This document shows positions 1 to 11,444 of a stretch of 64,000 bases of DNA, one piece after another (position 1 is the stretch's first letter; every line of letters begins with the position of its first letter). The position numbers were made by a program, and so were the translations under genes. Source of the DNA: Diphasiastrum complanatum (Eukaryota > Streptophyta > Lycopodiopsida > Lycopodiales > Lycopodiaceae); assembly GCA_029204225.1 (NCBI GenBank), contig CM055099.1, positions 70,133,349-70,197,348 on the forward strand. The letters run 5' to 3'. Below the pieces are notes generated by a model. That model ran no database searches and was not told where the DNA came from. It saw nothing but the letters and a program-made list of their open reading frames with translations.

Positions 1-660
1 ATCACTTGTAGGAATATTGGACGTGATTCACTCTGATGTTGGAAAGTTACAATACAGAGGAAGAAGTCCAAAGGAACTTGCATATTGTGGAATCTATTTT
101 TATGAATCTTTATATCGCCACATACAGATGGAGGTTTTGGCAAGCTCGAAACAATTCCATTGCCTAGTTTTCAAAGTGATGAGTGGCCTACTCCTGATAG
201 TATTGTTTCTGAATCCTTGAGATGCAAGCTACTCATATTGCACTGACTCGAAAATTGTTCACCTAAGTTGGTTTATCTTAATACATATATTTGTTGATTT
301 TTTCTCGAGTACTAGTGTTCGTAGGACACCAACTTTAATTGTTTGCAAGGATTTATCATATGAGACTTTGTCATATCTCATGGATCAAGGCTGGGATAGT
401 AAAACAAATAATGACAGAGAATGTAGGATTAAAAAGTCTTCAATGATCTTTCGTTATCATATCGAAAAGCAAATGCTTAGTCTCACATTTAGCTATCAGA
501 GATACAAGAAAATTGAAGGTACATGGCTACCACTGGATCAAGATTTTGAACTAAATGGTCACACAAACCGAATGGAGATAGGCGCACAAGTCCGATATGA
601 GGAGACACGTAGGCAGAAATATCGGACCTGTGTGCATGGAATGCAGTAGGTAGAATTTCG
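1..660. other. Unassigned sequence left of the first LTR region
   Basis: I see no recognisable gene here. The short open frames (17-220 and 368-649, + strand) have no family motif. The stretch from about 550 (gcgcacaag-type motifs) resembles the start of the LTR-like block that follows and may belong to it. Confidence 0.3.
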
Positions 661-706
661 ATTATGAAGGAGGCGCACAAGTGCGATAGAGCGAAAAAAA
701 AAGTCG

Positions 707-960
707 CACGTGTGGGATTTTTACGGCCAAATGGGAGAGGACACATGTCAGGTTGTCATTTCTCACGTGTGGGATTTGTAGGGCCAAATGCGAGAGTGAC
801 ACGTGTTGTCCATCTGACGAATGAACATGAGACACGTGTCCGTGTGTCATTTCACACGTGTCCAGCTGTCACCTCATACTTGCCAGTGCCTGCAGACCAA
901 TCGGGAATGAACACGTGTCCGTTGATCGTTGACCACACGTGTAAAAACTCAGTATAAAAG
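707..960 (+). promoter_or_regulatory. LTR-like promoter with seven CACGTG boxes and a TATA box
   Basis: Seven exact CACGTG hexamers (707, 764, 800, 833, 855, 912, 936), mostly in ACACGTGT context, precede TATAAAAG at 953-960. In plants CACGTG (G-box/ABRE core) binds bZIP and bHLH factors, including ABA- and light-response regulators. Density and spacing fit the U3 part of a retrotransposon LTR, with transcription starting near 985. A short reading frame starting ATGGCCTCC at about 1189 may be the old gag start. No matching second LTR was found, so the LTR assignment is an inference; the motif cluster itself is seen directly. Confidence 0.6.
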
Positions 961-1705
961 GCACAAAACCCGACTAATTTTTTACTTTTTTCTTTCTCGA
1001 AATTCATAGCATATTGCTCTTGTGTGCACGCTTTGTTGTCCACTTTAGTCAACAATTACTACTTGTGCACAAGTGCGATATTCAGTATGATCACATGCCG
1101 TACATATCCCTCTTGTGTGCAATTTTTAGAGTTGCTTTTATTTCGTTTGTTCTCCCTTGCGCACAGGTGTGATATCTGCCATAGTGCCATGGCCTCCTCC
1201 TCAGGATCTACACCAGATTCCAGAGCCTGACTTCATTTTGTAGTGAATTTGGGATTACTGAAAATCTAGACTACTTCCACAGCCTATTCAGACCATATTA
1301 CATGTTTTAAGACTGCACAACCAAATTCTGACGTATTTTATGAACATTATGTTAGGTTCAGAGATATACTCAGTAAGCCTATTATCTCTATAGGTTCACT
1401 CTCATACTGATCTTGTTCATTTCTTTCCAGGTTTCAGACATAGACTAGATGGAATGTTCACCAAATTGTTTGATCTTTCTAAAAGCAGTTCAATGTGTCC
1501 TTATTATAGCAAGAAATGTCAATTGGTTGAATACCATAGTGGTTTCGTACTTTTTCTGTTAGTTCAGATCCCAAATGATGAGGAAGTTTCTGTTGTTGAC
1601 CCTCTTATGGCATCATCCTCGGTTTAGTCATCTACTAAGGATATCAGTCACTTTCTAATCGACACCCATGATAAGGATAATGACTTTATTGATGTAAATA
1701 CTGAT

Positions 1706-2374
1706 GTGCTCCGGGATTCTTTTATTGGCCAAAATACTGCTGATGAAGCGATACCTATAGAGGAATCTAAATGTCTTTTCAATTTGCCTATATACTATAT
1801 GAATGATGATGTATATTTTACTATAGCTGATTTATGTCAGTTTTTTGACTATCGTGAAGATGAGGTTCTATGTTTATTATCCGGCACAATTTCTGAATTC
1901 TCTGACTTTGTAGATTTTGAAACAAATGACCTTGTTGCTGGAATTGATTTTGATGATGAGGAGGGAGTGATGACCGGTGAAGAGTGCTTGATTAAAACTT
2001 TATCAAATATTGCTAAGGATGGATGAGGCAAACCATCCGATGAAGAATTTCAATCTCAGATTGGCTTCCCTCATTCATATTTAATGCATTTCACTGATGA
2101 TTCCACTTCAGTAGGTGGTCATTATATTGATCATCCTGATCTGGTTGCTGCTGATGATGAAGAATGTGTAAGTGTTTAAACTTTCTTGCATTAGAATGTT
2201 GTTAACTACTGAATGTATTTTTTCTAAGATATTTCTTACTGCAGGATGCTCTCATAATTGATGATTTTGTTGTGAGACGAGGTGGCTACAGACAACATGC
2301 ATCCTCGTTCCAGAGGGATAGTGGACTTGGCCACTATCTTAGGCATTTCCTGAAGAATGAGCTGCAAGCTTAAC
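1706..2374 (+). pseudogene. Acidic reading frame with intron-like gap, upstream of gypsy protease
   Basis: An open frame (1706-2026, 106 codons) rich in Asp and Glu is followed by a stop. Related-looking acidic sequence resumes to 2167, is interrupted by a 77-bp segment with perfect splice borders (GTAAGT at 2168, TGCAG ending 2244), and continues to a TAA at 2372. It lies between the LTR-like region and the retropepsin domain, where gag or a gag-pro leader would be expected, but has no zinc knuckle or other gag hallmark. I do not recognise a family. Confidence 0.35.
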
Positions 2375-2379
2375 TCACC

Positions 2380-2841
2380 ATGCCATTCCATAGCACGATA
2401 ATATCTTTCACCAGGTTTCAATGCTATATCCATCGTAGTTTTCAACTGCCTACTATTTCTGACGACCAACAAAAAACAGAAGAGATTCCTGAAATTCTTA
2501 AGATTCATATGAATCTACTGAATATAGGTGTTGCTAAGGGGACTAGCATCACCTTGTCTTTGTCCTATAAAGACTATCCGGCAATATCCATTATTCTTGA
2601 TAGCAGATCAGGCGTAAATATAATGGCTTTGTCATTGACAAAGTCCTGGGGCTTCCATACCCTAGATCAACCATGCTACAAACTGCGCATGGCTAATCAG
2701 CGAGTCACAGACCCTGCAAGTCATTTATCAAATATTCAAGTTCGCATTGCAGGTGTCAAATTTGTAATCGATTGTGTCATCTTAGACTTACCAGATGATG
2801 CAAATACTTATAAACTCCTTCTTGGTACACCCTGGCTATAG
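2380..2841 (+). pseudogene. Gypsy retropepsin-like aspartic protease domain
   Basis: The frame contains the pattern of an LTR-element aspartic protease: ILDSRSGVNIM (residues about 72-82), where the catalytic triad D-S/T-G reads D-S-R, then a basic hydrophobic segment and a closing LLLGTPWL, matching the conserved 'hLG.sWL' end of the fold. Replacement of the triad glycine should abolish activity. Polyprotein cleavage would be the role in an intact element. The preceding residues do not look like a true N-terminus, so this is a domain cut from a longer polyprotein. Confidence 0.7.
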
Positions 2842-3067
2842 ATGACAGACGTTGTCCAAGATTGGAAGCATTGCAAAATCACCTTTGGCAATCACGACAA
2901 ATGAGTCACTGTTGACTCAACTGGCCATGTCAAGCTCGCTAAAGTTTATGATGATTGGTCATCAACAACTTATGACAAATCAGATAGTGTCCCAATCCAA
3001 CCAAAAGACCACTATACGAGATCCACAAAGATAATAAATTGGGGTCAAGCACTAGCCACTATGGACT

Positions 3068-4180
3068 GTGTTGATTCCAACCGATGTTGTATCCAGATCA
3101 TTGCAGAGGATCATATCTCAGGCTCATGAGGGCATTGGCGGCGGTCACTTCTCTGCTGAAGCAACAACTAAGATTATCCTTCGAGCAGGTTTGTGGTGGC
3201 CATCATTACTTAAAGACACATTTGTTGTCATTAAGACATGTGATGTCTGTCAGCAAGCCAAGAAAAATACTAAAGCAGACTTTACACCTTTGACTCCCAT
3301 TATAGAAGGCGAAGCCTTCCATAAATGGGGAATTGACTTTGTTGGACCAATCAGCCTAGCCGCGAAACACACCCAAGCCTGTTATATCCTAATAGCCACA
3401 GATTACGCCACCAAATGGATTGAGGCTTGGGCAACAAAGGATGTCAACGCAAAGACTGTAGCGCGTTTTCTTTATAAAAACATTATTAAACATTTTGGTT
3501 GTCCTATTGAGCTAGTTAGTAATTGCGGCACGCACTTGTTGTCATTGATAATTTGCTACACCATTACCTTGTAGTTCACCAAAAGAGTACACCATACTAT
3601 TCTAGATGTAATGGCCAGGCCGAATCAACTAACAAGACGATGTGTAAGATATTGACATAGATAGTTGAAACTAGTCGCTCTGATTGGGAAACGAAACTCT
3701 TATCAGCTATCTGGCTTACCGCACCACCCCGAAGATAGCCACTGGGTGGGTTACCCCATTCCATCTAGTGTATGGTCAAGAGGCGGTAATGCTTGTAGAA
3801 TTCTTAAGACCTTCTCTAAGAGTCATGGAAGCTTTTTCTACAGATCTCTATGAGAAAGCTACAATTGAACAACAAGTCAAGACCAGACTATTTACGTTAG
3901 CCCAGTTATGCGAGACAAGACTCATATCTTATCACACACAACTGGTTAACAAACGACCCCAAAAGGCCTGGCATGAACATCACTTACGCAACAAGGATTT
4001 ACACTTAGATGACCAGGTGCTTCTTTATACATCAAAGAAGCACCCTGGAAAATTAAAATTCTGAAGTGAAGGCCCGTATGCTATCAATAAAGTCTTTCCT
4101 AATGGTGCAGTCCAGTTGTAAACACTTAATGGAATACTCTTAGACACTATCGTCAACGGTGGTCGTCTACGATGGTATTA
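3068..4180 (+). pseudogene. Gypsy integrase, broken into two frames
   Basis: The first part (3068-3574) shows the H-H-C-C zinc-binding N-terminus (HEGIGGGHFS then CDVCQQAK) and the first catalytic Asp in WGIDFVGP. The second catalytic position, normally SD.GTHF, reads SNCGTH, so the Asp is lost, and a stop follows soon after. The Glu region (NGQAESTNK, about 3614-3640) is in another frame. The C-terminal part continues at 3684-4064 (YRTTPKIATG, FHLVYGQEAV) and on to about 4180. Integration of element cDNA is the family role; this copy cannot be active. Confidence 0.75.
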
Positions 4181-4200
4181 CAAGGAGTTGTTTTTTTGTT

Positions 4201-5970
4201 GACCCCATTTAACCCTAATTCCCTGGTATAGATTTTACATGTTTTCCTTCTTGCTTTGTTAATGTCTTTTGGCATGCCTATTTTTGTATCTTTTTCTTGT
4301 TTTATAATTCATGCCTATATATATTTACTTTATGTGCATCTTCTTTTTCAAAAAATACACATTTGTCATGCGTGTTCTAGGTCAACAAATGATAGACTAC
4401 ACCACAAAGACAAAATTTGTCACACTTTCGGCTTACCTCATTTCTGTCTGAATGACATGTCAGTATTTTCAATTATAGTATCCAGGTAGGAAAAGATCAT
4501 CCTTGAGTCCCATAATACAAGACTAGTGTTGATCTGTGCATGCAAGAAGGCGCCGAATATTGTCGATGGCCTTTCTAATGCAGCAAGAGTGTTTTTGGGG
4601 TCGTGGCTTGGATCCAATAAGGATCAATCCCAACGTAGCCCTCTAGTCAGAGGAAGACCATGAGATGATGGCCCGACTCTACTACAAAGCGGCCTTCATG
4701 TCATCACGATATGTCATTATGATAGAAGACTGGTAGGGAATGGGCTTCATAGAAAAGATACAGGATTACCTAGGGTCGTTATCCTACGGAAGTAAGTTAC
4801 GCTTCCAAGTCTTTGAGGCCCTAGGACAATAAATGAGTTCGAGGAAGTGGGTTGCACGACAACAAGGCAAACGGGACTCGCAAGAGATTCTCAAGAGGGC
4901 TGGAATGTAGCGGCCATTGAGAGATCTCCAATTTTGTGGAATAGTTTTGCGGATAATAAGCACCTGGTTTTACGGAAGTGAATGAAGATTCACGCTTTGC
5001 CAAGTGCCAAGCGGAACGACATCACCTGACATGTGTTGCAGTGGGTCCTGCAACAGATTAGGGGTGGATAATATTAGCGAATTCTAGAGAATCCCTAGAT
5101 GTCGAGCCAAGCTGAAGACACAGAGTATCTCATGCAAGAAGCAAGCATTGGCCTTTAATATTGCCATAACAAGAGTGGAACTTGTCAACAAGAGAAATCC
5201 TACAAGTCAAAATGGTGAAAGTGATAAAATAGCTCTGAGCATTGTGGCAACTTATTAAGATGAACTGATATCCATGCTCCATATGGAATTTGGATAAGTT
5301 TAGGGCAACAATAATATTGTACGACATGACAATATTCAATAGTATGAAATATGAATTTAAAAAAGAAGTACATCTATATAATTTCGATATATAGTAGAGT
5401 CTGTATAAACTCATAACTTCACTCCCAAAATGAAAAAGACTTCATCTAATCCATGCGACGAAGGGAGGGTACCCAAGACAGATGCTGAATTACCATGATG
5501 TATTTTGATAATGTCGGATTTGTGAGTTATAGAACCTTGAATGGATCTAACCAATTCACAAGAGTAATTATTTGCATTGTTAGATTCATCTCGAAATGGA
5601 CCCTATAATAGTGACGTCGCAAACTAGCCCATGCTATAAGCCCTAGTTACAATGTTTCGACCCACTTGTTGTTAAAATAGAGAAAGTTAGGTGCAAAAAA
5701 CCTGACACAAAATCTCGCAAATAGGTGCTAGAAAAGCTCGCTTCAAGCACGAAAAAGCTTGCCCTGAAAAGCTCGCCAAAAGCATCCCCCCATAAATGAA
5801 TTGTTTGTCACACAGTTCGCATTTTTCGAAAAATGTGACAAAACAGTCCCTTCAAAAAAATGAACCGTTTTTCATGACCTTCAGGTTTTTTGCATTTTTT
5901 TGAAGAGAGAGAAAGAGACGAAGAGTTTCTACTTCAACGAGAAACATCTCCAGTCACTTTTCCAAATATG
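4201..5970. other. No recognisable gene
   Basis: This follows the broken integrase and should contain its 3' LTR, but I find no copy of the CACGTG-rich region. A degenerate frame near 4660-4740 (ARLYYKAAF) faintly resembles one at 51160-51190. Short repeats of gaaaagctcgc occur near 5720-5780. Nothing else stands out. Confidence 0.3.
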
Positions 5971-6138
5971 TGAAGTGACTCTAGTAATATGTCCAAATAA
6001 TGAATAATGAGGCCCAAGGCCAACCATAAAGTCTAAGTGTCAATAATGAATAAAAAAGAGCCCAAGGCCTACTTATGCATAAAGTAAAGTAAATGTAAAT
6101 GTACATGGCGAATGTAATGAGTCGAGTCTATAACTCTC
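5971..6138 (-). repeat. Truncated 3' LTR of the minus-strand chromovirus
   Basis: It matches 11271-11430 over its whole length (shared stretches include aataatgaataat and aagtctaagtgtcaataatg). Homology stops abruptly at 5971, so only the outer U3 part survives. On the element strand a GGGGAGA-like purine run lies just upstream of it, a candidate polypurine tract. Confidence 0.7.
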
Positions 6139-6284
6139 CCCGACACAAAAAAAAAAAGACCCAACTACCAAAAAGAAACTAGATCAAACAACAGCAAGCC
6201 TGGTGCATCAACAACTAGAGCAGCATCTGATGTAGAGAAATCAACAAGTGCAGCAAGCGCACGATCCTGGTCCGCAAGTGATGG

Positions 6285-6480
6285 CGTATGATAAAAGACA
6301 TCAATAGGCTCCCATGTGGCCTCCTTAATAGGACGACCACCCCACTGGATCAGAAACTAAATCTGCCAGCAACGTCGACTATTGTGAAGGCGAACCTGGT
6401 GAACGGCAGCTAGTAAGAAAGGGGACAACTTAGGATCAGCATTGTGGTGACAAAGGGAACATCTCGGCCGCGTCATCAGA
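6285..6480 (-). pseudogene. Integrase end with chromodomain-like motif
   Basis: The minus-strand translation gives LIQWGGRPIKEATWEPID, a close match to the chromodomain tail of chromoviral integrases, preceded by VHQVRLHNSRRCWQ. A stop sits between the two parts. It lies about 150 bp from the 3' LTR, the correct place for the pol terminus. Chromodomains steer integration to marked chromatin in this lineage. Confidence 0.65.
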
Positions 6481-8220
6481 AACCAAGCAATATGGAATAA
6501 CCAGGAATGCCAAGGAACCAGAAGAAGATCAAGTAGCAACCAAGAGTGCCAAGGTACCTGTAATGCCCAAGTCAGTAGAGGATCAGCCCAAAAGATAGGG
6601 ACATCATATTAAGGTATCCAAAAAGCCCAAGAAGGTAGAACTGCATCAACAATGGGAAGCCAATAAGGAAACTGGAAAAGAGATGGACACTCATCACGAA
6701 TAGCCGCATCATACACGTAACCATCAACCATATGTGCAAGGTGCCCCAAGAAAAGATAACAGCATCAGAAGACCAGCACCAAGGAGTAGGAACATAAGCA
6801 AGATGACAGACACGATAGAATAACATCGTAAAGCAAGCGATATGCCAGGCAACATGGAGCATAAAGAGATCATCATGACAAAGGAAACTAAAATGGAGAA
6901 ATATGTACCAGCATGGTCAAAAGCCCAAGGTATCCATAAGGCCCATAAATGAGAAGTAGCAATGGCACATGGTACCCTCAAGGCCCATATCACAAGAAGA
7001 GTAGCATGCCAAAAGCTCCAAAAGGTCCAAGAAATCAATGCATCATCTAAAAAGACATGATGCATGAATAGAAACAATAGTAGAGGACCCAACTGAAAAA
7101 TTGTAGCTGAAAAACTCATCCAGAAAAGACCTCATATGGACATACCAATCCATCATAGGATACACCAAAAATGGATGGAGAATCGGATGACCCATCGGAA
7201 CTGGCCACAAGTGTAACCCCAAAGTACACACCAGGTGCACAAGTGACGAATAGAAGAAATGCACTGAAAGGAGGAACAGGATTCACAACATCAGTAGCAA
7301 GCATCGAAGCAGTATCCACGTGTAGCTGGGAATGAGTATCAAAGCACATATGAGCAACACTGAAGTATATGGCGGCAACATCACCAAAAACTATCCAATA
7401 GAGGAGAAGGAACTCTCTCAAGGTACCCTGATGGTCTCGGAACACCAAAACAAAGTGGCAATTCAGCATCGGAGACCAAGCGATATGGAGCAACCCGAAA
7501 TGATGGGGAACCTGAAGATCACCCAGACAAACAGTAGCTGGAACGGAGGCAATAACCCAAGCCATTAGGATATGCCAAGCTTGATAATGAGCAAAAATCT
7601 AAGCAACAGATAGAGAGCCACATGCATAATCATAGAGATATTCGCACCATAGGCGATCAGTAATATGGAGAAACCAGCACTAATCAACAAGTCCAAATGG
7701 AAACCAAGCTATACGTAATAACCAGGAATGCCATATATCCATAGCATCAATATGGACTACAACAAACCTATATGTAGAAACACCAGGAGACTGAAGGATG
7801 CCCGTGTACTCATATAGAAAGATTCCAGCATATATATACCCTAGATAAGTAATAGTGACCATCTGGCAAATATCCTCGGATGGAAAATGTGTAACAGTAA
7901 GGGCCAAAGGTGCATGATTTGAAATATCATGAGGTAGATCACAAACCTCAAGCAGAGATCCATGGAGTAAAGCAAAAGAAAATACAACCTGATCACCAAT
8001 AGCGAGGGAACCATCAAACGTGGACCTGTGAAGAACCCCATAGAAATCAACAAGAACATCGGCCATAACGGACTCAAGCGATGGAGATATAGAAACCAAT
8101 GGAGAAGATACTGCACCAACCACCGAACCAGGAGGGCTATTTGAGGTATGCGCAAAAGCAATAGTAGAAATACCACCAAGGTATACGGCCTCAATATCAA
8201 TGAAACCAGGAATGACCACT
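6480..8220 (-). repeat. Degenerate repetitive filler where RT/RNase H/IN would be
   Basis: Several divergent copies of a unit like accaagc.atatggaataaccaggaatgcc occur (near 6486, 7473 and 7703), with many short variants of aaggta.cc..aaggccca between 6550 and 7000. I see no RT or integrase motif in any frame. Confidence 0.4.
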
Positions 8221-8479
8221 AAATACGATATCTATAAATCAAGGCATATAGTCTCAAGGCATGCAGCAACAACCTATAAATCCGGAGCAGCATCAACCTG
8301 AGGAAGAGGACCCACAGATGGTGAAAGTGAAGCAGCAACTGATGTACTCTGAATGGAAAGAAGAGTTGCATCGTGAGCCTTTGGCAGACTCCACATAAAC
8401 TACTTTCTGGTAACCAACTGATAGTCACCCTGGGAATCAATATCATCATGTGAATGATGCTGACCAACATGAGTAAAGG

Positions 8480-8821
8480 AAAGTGTCTGTTGAGAGAGAT
8501 CCACAACAATAGTACCAAGTGAAGAGAGCCAGTCTGCACCAAAAATAATGTCATAGCACTCTAGAGGAATGATCTACTTGACCAAAAAAAATCACCAATG
8601 CGATAATCCAAGCCCTGAAACATCTGAGAACTTAAAGAAGAATGGGAATGAGCAACCTCAACACTGAGAGGTTGGGAAGCAGGAACAGCTGTAGCACGAA
8701 TCCTGGTGGAAATGTAACTGCTAATAAATGAATGTGTACTGCCTGTATCCACTAAAGAAATATACTCTCGCCCCGCATCTAGTATAATATGATCCAGAAA
8801 TGGAAAAACATACGTAGGCAT
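8480..8821 (-). pseudogene. Chromovirus retropepsin-like protease domain
   Basis: It contains SLVDTGSTHSFIS, the typical D-T-G active-site loop of gypsy proteases, and in an adjoining frame YDIIFGADWLSSLG, the conserved end of the domain. The two halves are separated by a frameshift near 8560-8580. In an intact element reverse transcriptase would follow directly; here it does not. Confidence 0.75.
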
Positions 8822-9024
8822 AATAACAGAAGCATCAATTGATAAGTTTTGGCCTAAATATGCATCTAGAAGAACCGCATACTCATCTAGATAAATATCA
8901 GCAAAATAAACTAGTGAGTATACAATAGGACCATCATGTATGCCATATGGAGATCTACTGCCAAAGCATCTAAAAGAGCAATTGTAGACCCATGAATAAT
9001 ATCAAAATAAGGAGCATAGGCGAC

Positions 9025-9240
9025 AACATCTATAGCATGGTGCTCAGGAACATGAGTAGCATCAAAGTACTCAACAACAATATCAAAGCATGCAACATCG
9101 ACAATAGTAAACAAGGCATACTATATCAGTATCAAAGCATAGAACAATATCATAGCATGCAACAACATCGGTAGCACCATCAAATCATGCAATGATATCA
9201 TCAATAGTATCATAGCATGCTATATCAGTATGAAGGACCA
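9025..9240. repeat. Degenerate short repeats (atcatagcatgcaaca type)
   Basis: Variants of atca.agcatgcaacatc recur at least six times with irregular spacing. They lie between gag and protease of the chromovirus and have probably expanded by slippage. Confidence 0.45.
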
Positions 9241-9624
9241 TATCAGCCGCAACCTGTATATGTAAATCAACATCAGTAGGAACCTATATATGTGACTCTG
9301 ACTCATTATGGGATACAATGACGAGCTCAGATAGATCAGTAACTATTTCAGGCAAATCAGGCAACTCGCTCACACTGTGTGATATAGAGTCATCCTCATG
9401 TGTATCGCTAGCAATGTGTGAATCAACCTCATGTGAATCGCTAGAAATGTGTGACTCTATCTCTAGTTGTCCTACACAAGAAAATGGAACCTCGCATATG
9501 GAAGAATGCTCACGAGAGAAATCAGAAGGAGTAGAACTCTCAAAACCTATAATACCACTCGTAAGAGCGACAGGAGGAACAATTACAGAATTATCATCGA
9601 AAAATATAAGAAGGCGAAGTACTA

Positions 9625-9900
9625 GTAGAAAGTCATGCCACTCAGAGATAGGCAGATGAGAATGGACATAGTCAAACCACTTCGACCTAGCAGAACCATT
9701 AGGGAAAAAAATACATCAAGAATCTTATTAGGACTTGGACAAGTTGGCCGAGAAGTTTCAAAGTAATATTGAAGACATGTGAGCCATTTGTCGAACATAT
9801 GTTCAGATGGTATATCACTATTAAAAACAAAAAGATAATCTACAGACCGAAAATTTGAAGTCATGATAAAAAATAAAATTAAAAGTAACGGAAAAGAATA
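9625..9900 (-). pseudogene. Gag-like fragment of the chromovirus
   Basis: A frame with FDKWLTCLQYYFETSRP and, after a frameshift, ARSKWFDYVHSHLP resembles the capsid-type retrotransposon gag domain (F..W......YF... then A..W). Gag would form the virus-like particle. The sequence is frameshifted and followed downstream by an acidic Ser/Glu-rich stretch (about 9610-9310). The assignment rests on pattern and on position between primer site and protease. Confidence 0.5.
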
Positions 9901-10955
9901 TGTAACCCAATGATCCAAATAATTTGGGTGGTTTTTATTTTTATATTTTATAATGGAGCATAGAAAATGAAGAAAAAGTGAAAATTGAAATCAACGATGA
10001 AAATGAATTATGGAATTGAAACGCAAATGGAACGAAAACTAATAACAAATAACAAAAGACAAAATGAAAAATGCGATGGACAACACAAACTACAAAATAG
10101 AATGGAAATAACAAAACAACAGCCACAGGCAGAAAGTTAAGCCATGCAAGACGCTAATCAAGTGGACGAATTGAAGGAGAGGACGTAAGTCGTCACAACA
10201 AGTATGCCAATGAAAAGACGTAACAAATACTGTAGGTAGTACCTCACAATTGCAAACGAGAGCGTGTTGAATACGGTACTAAAATGAAGAGATACCGGGC
10301 AACCACCAAATAGAGATAAAAAAAATGTGCACGGATAGCCACCGATCAAATCTGTCAAGGAACTACATTGGAGCTGGAAATTTTGCCAAGTATTGGGGCC
10401 AAATGGGACACTGGACAGCCACCAAGTAATGCTGCAAGAGATGCTGGAAAAAGGGCGTTGAAAAAGCTGGAAAACAACAAACATGAAGGCTATAAAAATG
10501 CACTGGATAGCTTGACAACAAATGTAAAGGCTGGAAAAAATAACAAGTATGAGGGTGGTGATGAGCCTGCAATCAAATGTGGATTTGGGGTAGCAAACGG
10601 AGGCAAAACGAAGTAAAAATTGGAGGGGGGTGGGCATTGGACAACTTGCAAACAAGGTGTGAAAAATGGCTGCAAACGAAGATAAAAACGAAACAAGTGT
10701 GAAGGGACTGGACAGCCTGCAAACAAAAGTGAAGAGAGGGCTGAAAATGGAGGGATGAATGGACGAAAGAGATGATGGAATTGGGCACTGGAGAGCCTGC
10801 AAACAGGCTGGATATGGGTGATGGAGGCTTGGAACTTGGGCACCGGAAATAACCCGTCCAAATTTTTTTTTTTGGCCGCCAAATTTAGAAAAATCAGCAA
10901 GAAAAATGGGCACCCAATTAGAAAATCAGATCTGAAATTCAACAATCAGGAAAGT

Positions 10956-10967
10956 GCTCTGATATCA
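10956..10967 (-). other. Primer-binding site, initiator tRNA-Met type
   Basis: The minus strand reads TGATATCAGAGC, one base from the usual plant TGGTATCAGAGC that pairs with the 3' end of initiator tRNA-Met. It adjoins the inner edge of the right LTR, as expected for first-strand priming. Confidence 0.65.
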
Positions 10968-11430
10968 AGTTACGAATGGAGCCACAACTGATCTAGAGCT
11001 AAGCTATGAAAGTATCACATAAGCAAGACTTAAGCTATAAAAGCAACACATAAGCAAGACTTAGCCCTAGAAAGCAGGAAAGAGAGAGATTAAGGAGACT
11101 AAAGAGAGAGATCAATATCATCAGCTAAATAACAAATGACACAGATTTCCTTCTTATAGCCTAAAGGAAGCCCTAAAAAGGAAGCTTATAGCCTAAAGGA
11201 AGCTTCCAGTGGCAAGGGCCCAACTGGGAGGGATAATAGTGCGCCCTCCAAGAAGGCCTCCACTCTCCAGTAATATGTCCAAATAATGAATAATAAGGCC
11301 CAAGGTCAACCATAAAGTCTAAGTGTCAATAATGAATTAAAAAGGGCCCAAGGCCTGCTTATGCATAAAGCAAAGTAAATGTAAATGGACGTGGCGAATG
11401 TAATGAGCCGAGTCCATAACTCCTAGTAGC
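10968..11430 (-). repeat. 5' LTR of the minus-strand chromovirus
   Basis: The right boundary is set by the end of homology with the left repeat, and the left boundary by the primer-binding site. It contains internally repeated taagcaagactta and cctaaaggaagc motifs. A similar cctaaaggaagctt block appears near 41060-41150 in FZR intron 3, suggesting another LTR of this family there. Confidence 0.6.
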
Positions 11431-11444
11431 GATCACGCTGAATC

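Larger units (their letters stand above)
660..4200 (+). mobile_element. Degenerate Ty3/gypsy retrotransposon lacking RT-RNase H
   Basis: In order: LTR-like promoter, an acidic frame of unknown role, a retropepsin domain (2380-2841), then after only about 230 bp an integrase (3068-4180). In a complete Ty3/gypsy element reverse transcriptase and RNase H lie between protease and integrase. Here that roughly 1.5-2 kb is absent, leaving a short linker. Stops and frameshifts break every domain. The H-E-G...G-G-H-F-S...W-W-P zinc-binding region of the integrase resembles plant Tat/Athila-type elements, but I assign the lineage only tentatively. Ends are approximate and no 3' LTR is visible. Confidence 0.65.
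5971..11430 (-). mobile_element. Chromovirus-type Ty3/gypsy element without RT/IN core (TR-GAG-like)
   Basis: Two direct repeats of about 160 bp, roughly 90% identical (5971-6138 and 11271-11430), mark LTR ends. Reading on the minus strand from the right: an LTR of about 460 bp, an initiator-tRNA-Met-type primer site (10956-10967), a leader, gag (about 9900-9625), protease (about 8821-8480), then a chromodomain-like end (about 6480-6285) next to the truncated left LTR. No motif of reverse transcriptase, RNase H or the integrase core is seen in 6480-8220; degenerate repetitive sequence sits there instead. This resembles plant non-autonomous terminal-repeat elements that keep gag, or a badly decayed chromovirus. 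Confidence 0.7.

Noticed and set aside
664-957. 97-codon frame through the CACGTG cluster
   Set aside because: Overlaps a promoter-like region with a TATA box and shows no protein family pattern.
6357-9114. Several hydrophobic minus-strand frames resembling membrane proteins
   Set aside because: Low-complexity translation of degenerate repeats inside a chromovirus, with no consistent start, length or domain.
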